From JBBSIG01 sp038232215 (GTDB lineage Bacteria; Actinomycetota; Thermoleophilia; Gaiellales; Gaiellaceae), in assembly GCA_038232215.1 (NCBI GenBank), contig JBBSIG010000126.1:1-7572 (forward strand): DNA of 7,572 nt, read 5' to 3'. The notes beneath the pieces were generated by a model. It was not told the DNA's origin, made no database searches, and saw only the letters and a program-made list of their open reading frames with translations. Below are positions 6,128 through 7,572 of the stretch, one piece after another. The number at the start of each line of letters is the position of its first letter. Positions within the stretch are counted from its first letter, which is position 1. Both the position numbers and the translations under genes were made by a program.

Positions 6128-6367
6128 CTAGAAGAGCGGTGTCCGGAGCGTCGCCAGGCGTTGCCTCAGCTCGGGCGGCATCTCCTCGCTCGCCGCCTGA
6201 CGAACGAAGCGCCGGAGGTGCTCCTCGAAGCGGTAGCGCTTGCGGCAGTAGGAGCAGCGGGTGAGATGCTCCTCGGCCAGCGCGCGCTCGCCCTCGCTCA
6301 GCTCACGGTCGAGGAAGGGCTGCAGCATCTCCTCGCACTTCGCGCACGGATCGACGAAGCCGTTCAC
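6128..6367 (-). CDS. rsrA: RsrA-like zinc-binding anti-sigma factor
   Basis: A 79-residue cytoplasmic anti-sigma factor of the ZAS family. The zinc motif H34-x3-C38-x2-C41 is preceded by C11, matching the C11/H37/C41/C44 set of Streptomyces RsrA; an additional C8 gives CAKC at 8-11. The tail EEMPPELRQRL resembles the RsrA segment after its helical sigma-binding region. In the known family, disulfide stress oxidises the cysteines, zinc is lost and the sigma factor is released. The GTG start overlaps the sigma stop by 4 bp (GTGA), and GAAGG 7 nt upstream (plus-strand 6375-6379) is a reasonable ribosome site. Its direct coupling to the sigma gene supports a one-to-one partnership. It has no membrane segment. 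TAG at 6130-6128 ends it close to the convergent gap. Confidence 0.88.
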   Translation of the reverse strand: MNGFVDPCAKCEEMLQPFLDRELSEGERALAEEHLTRCSYCRKRYRFEEHLRRFVRQAASEEMPPELRQRLATLRTPLF

Positions 6368-6951
6368 GCCGTTGCCTTCAGAGCCTCGTCGGCGAGCTGC
6401 TGCTTCAGGATACGCCGGCCGCGGTGGAGCCTCGACATGACCGTTCCCAGCGGGATGTCGAGGATGTGGGCGGCGTCCTGATACGTGAAATCGCCGATGT
6501 CGACGAGGACGACCGCGTCGCGGAAGTCGTGCGGGACGGCCGCGAGCGCGCCGACGACGTTGTCCTGCGACAGCCGCTCGATCACGCGCTCCTCGTCGGC
6601 GGTCGCTCCCGACTCCTCGAGCTTGTTGTACAGGAAGTAGTCACCCTCCTCGAGCGGCTGCGTCTCGGGCGCTCGCTGAGCGCGGCGACCACGGTCGATG
6701 TTGAGGTTCGTGAGGATCCGGAGCAACCAGGCGCGCAGGTTCGTCCCCGGCTGGAACGAGCGCCAGCTGCGAAAGGCCCGGGCGTACGCCTCCTGCATCA
6801 GGTCGTCGGCCTCCTCGCGGGAGCCGGCGAGATGACGAGCCACCCTGTAGACCTGATCGGCGAGCGCAAGAGCCTCCTCCTCGAACCGCACGCGATCGCG
6901 TGCCTCGGTAGCGAGCCTGCGAGCGTCGGTCTCCGGCGAGCGGTCGCTCAT
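6364..6951 (-). CDS. sigR: SigR/SigH-type ECF RNA polymerase sigma factor
   Basis: A 195-residue group 4 sigma factor. Region 2 spans about 23-90, with EEADDLMQEAYARAF and then FQPGTNLRAWLLRILTN, the signature stretch of the SigR/SigH/RpoE-actinobacterial group. Region 4 spans about 130-186, with AVPHDFRDAVVLVDI and the -35-recognition helix PLGTVMSRLHRGRR at 167-180. Known members direct the disulfide-stress regulon (thioredoxins, thiol synthesis, proteases). ATG at 6951 is chosen: AGGG lies 9 nt upstream (plus-strand 6961-6964) and the family N-terminus fits. The open frame extends to a TTG at 7029, but that stretch contains the promoter. The adjacent anti-sigma gene overlaps its stop. The linker between regions 2 and 4 (about 91-129) is acidic and poorly conserved. 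Confidence 0.92.
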   Translation of the reverse strand: MSDRSPETDARRLATEARDRVRFEEEALALADQVYRVARHLAGSREEADDLMQEAYARAFRSWRSFQPGTNLRAWLLRILTNLNIDRGRRAQRAPETQPLEEGDYFLYNKLEESGATADEERVIERLSQDNVVGALAAVPHDFRDAVVLVDIGDFTYQDAAHILDIPLGTVMSRLHRGRRILKQQLADEALKATA

Positions 6952-6960
6952 CGAAGGCCA

Positions 6961-6964
6961 CCCT
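6961..6964 (-). promoter_or_regulatory. Ribosome binding site deciding the sigR start
   Basis: AGGG on the minus strand with 9 nt to the ATG at 6951. It favours this ATG over the longer open frame that begins with TTG at 7029, for which no transcript leader would remain given the promoter position. Confidence 0.5.
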
Positions 6965-6987
6965 AGCAAGCCCTTTTCACAGATTGT

Positions 6988-7014
6988 AACGTCTGCCACG
7001 GGGCCGTTGTTCCC
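6988..7014 (-). promoter_or_regulatory. SigR/SigH-type ECF promoter of sigR-rsrA (autoregulation)
   Basis: On the minus strand GGGAACA (7014-7008) is followed, after 16 nt, by CGTT (6991-6988). This matches the consensus known for Mycobacterium SigH and Streptomyces SigR promoters (GGGAAYA, 16-17 nt, cGTT). Transcription would begin near 6982, leaving about 30 nt of leader before the sigR ATG. The usual positive feedback, in which the sigma factor transcribes its own gene under thiol stress, follows by inference. Confidence 0.8.
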
Positions 7015-7050
7015 CGCAGATCCAGGCAAGGGGTACCCGCCAGTCGACGG

Positions 7051-7269
7051 TCAGACGGCGCGAAGCTCGTGGAACCCGGCCCTGCTCATCGCCTCGAGCA
7101 GCGCCTCCCGGCTCGTCCGCTCCTCGTCCCACGAGAGGGCGACCTGACCCATCAGGTTCGCGTTCGCGGCCTCGAGACCGGCGTGGCCTTCGAGCGCGCC
7201 CGCGAGCCGCAGCACGCAGCGCTCGCAGCGGATGCCGTCGACCTGGATCGTCTCGCTCAGAACCGCCAC
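7051..7269 (-). CDS. Heavy-metal-associated (HMA) domain protein, CopZ-like
   Basis: A 72-residue single HMA ferredoxin-fold domain. The metal-binding loop is GIRCERC at 12-18, with C15 and C18 as the CxxC ligands for Cu(I) or another soft metal; family members usually read G-M-T/H-C-x-x-C. The rest follows the beta-alpha-beta-beta-alpha-beta order, with LxxLxGLE-type packing, an AxVxW-like strand near 43-47, and a LxxAMSRAGF helix near 57-66 where classical proteins have the AIxxAGY motif. Such proteins shuttle metal to P-type ATPases or regulators in the cytoplasm. The GTG start at 7269 follows the upstream ligase stop by 4 nt, so the two are probably co-transcribed and coupled. No Cu-ATPase is in the window. 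The partner is therefore unknown, and a non-copper role is possible. Confidence 0.8.
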   Translation of the reverse strand: MAVLSETIQVDGIRCERCVLRLAGALEGHAGLEAANANLMGQVALSWDEERTSREALLEAMSRAGFHELRAV

Positions 7270-7273
7270 GGGC

Positions 7274-7572
7274 CTAAAGCGATCGTAGCGAGCGCTCCAC
7301 GAGCTCTGCGCAGAGCTCGTCGAGCCCGCGGCTGCGCCCGATCTCGAGCTGGCGGTCGGCCTCGCAGCGGCTCGGCTCCAGCACGCCCAGCAGCTTCGCG
7401 GAGCCGAGCTTGCGCGCGGCCGGCCGGACGAGCGCGAGCAGCTCCTCGGCGAGCTCCGGCACGGCGACCGCCCGGTCGCCGGCGGGATGGATCAGCTCTG
7501 CCCTCGTCCCGAAGCGAAGCGCCGCCCAGCGGTTCTGGGCGTAGTCCCCGCGGCGGGCGGGATCGACCGGAG
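7274..7572 (-). CDS. Carboxylate-amine ligase, GCS2/YbdK-type, C-terminal part (partial)
   Basis: The reading frame is open from the window edge to TAG at 7276-7274, giving the last 98 residues. Features typical of the C-terminal part of GCS2 glutamate-cysteine ligase relatives are visible: ENRW-like QNRWAALRFG near residues 12-21, AELIHP at 24-29, a helical ELAEELLALVRPAARKLG segment, and ADRQLE followed by GLDELCAELVERS at the end. Family members form gamma-glutamylcysteine or a related amide from ATP, a carboxylate and an amine; several actinobacterial ones act in thiol or ergothioneine synthesis, but many have unproved substrates. Its neighbour HMA gene starts 4 nt later and the SigR system follows, which fits a thiol role. 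A methionine (GTG) at 7462 could be taken for a start, but the family match continues upstream of it. Confidence 0.75.
   Translation of the reverse strand, partial: PVDPARRGDYAQNRWAALRFGTRAELIHPAGDRAVAVPELAEELLALVRPAARKLGSAKLLGVLEPSRCEADRQLEIGRSRGLDELCAELVERSLRSL
7299..7320. repeat. Perfect 22-bp palindrome inside the GCS2-like gene
   Basis: ACGAGCTCTGC is followed directly by its reverse complement GCAGAGCTCGT, with no spacer. It lies in the last 16 codons of the ligase gene, 23 nt before the stop. As RNA it could form a stem of up to about 9 bp with a 4-nt loop. There is no T-run. It may be coincidence in a GC-rich coding stretch, a transcript-stabilising hairpin before the HMA gene, or a protein-binding site. 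Confidence 0.6.

Noticed and set aside
5957..6481. Plus-strand open frame of 174 codons across the convergent gap
   Set aside because: It starts inside the palindromic repeat and runs antisense through rsrA into sigR; its composition fits a shadow frame.
6952..7029. A longer sigR product starting at TTG 7029
   Set aside because: The 26 extra codons contain the SigR-type promoter and the probable transcription start, and the family N-terminus fits ATG at 6951.

Overview
This 7.6 kb window has the look of a chromosome from a high-GC actinobacterium (about 70% GC by eye). Nearly every gene starts with GTG, genes overlap or abut, and there is a SigR/RsrA-type redox sigma/anti-sigma pair with a matching ECF promoter. 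A deep-branching actinobacterial group such as Thermoleophilia (Gaiellales or Solirubrobacterales) is my best guess, but there is no rRNA or marker gene here to prove it.

Left and centre (96-5941, + strand): a tightly packed six-gene operon. In order it encodes a metal-dependent amidohydrolase with a long C-terminal extension; the [2Fe-2S], molybdopterin and FAD subunits of a three-subunit molybdenum hydroxylase (xanthine dehydrogenase/PaoABC superfamily); a lipoprotein cyclophilin; and a MocA-like nucleotidyltransferase that probably makes the dinucleotide form of the Mo cofactor. The FAD subunit carries a four-cysteine insertion like the [4Fe-4S] site of E. coli PaoB, which points to the PaoABC-like branch rather than classical xanthine dehydrogenase. 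The substrate cannot be read from the sequence; pairing with an amidohydrolase suggests oxidation plus hydrolysis of an aldehyde, heterocycle or amide. A second gene may start divergently at the left edge (1-32, - strand). Both divergent starts have a TANNNT -10 box 6-9 nt upstream, so both may be leaderless.

Convergent gap (5942-6127): no gene. It holds two 37-nt copies of a hairpin-forming repeat in the same orientation. The first copy supplies the last codon and stop of the mocA-like gene. A base pair in the stem has swapped between the copies while keeping pairing, so the hairpin itself seems to be what is conserved.

Right (6128-7572, - strand): reading leftwards, the C-terminal 98 residues of a GCS2/YbdK-type carboxylate-amine (glutamate-cysteine) ligase, a 72-residue HMA heavy-metal-binding protein 4 nt after it, then a sigR-like ECF sigma factor with its own SigH/SigR-type promoter, and an overlapping rsrA-like zinc anti-sigma factor. 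This cluster looks like a thiol/redox and soft-metal stress module. No tRNA, rRNA, CRISPR array, insertion sequence or recognisable novel defence system is visible.
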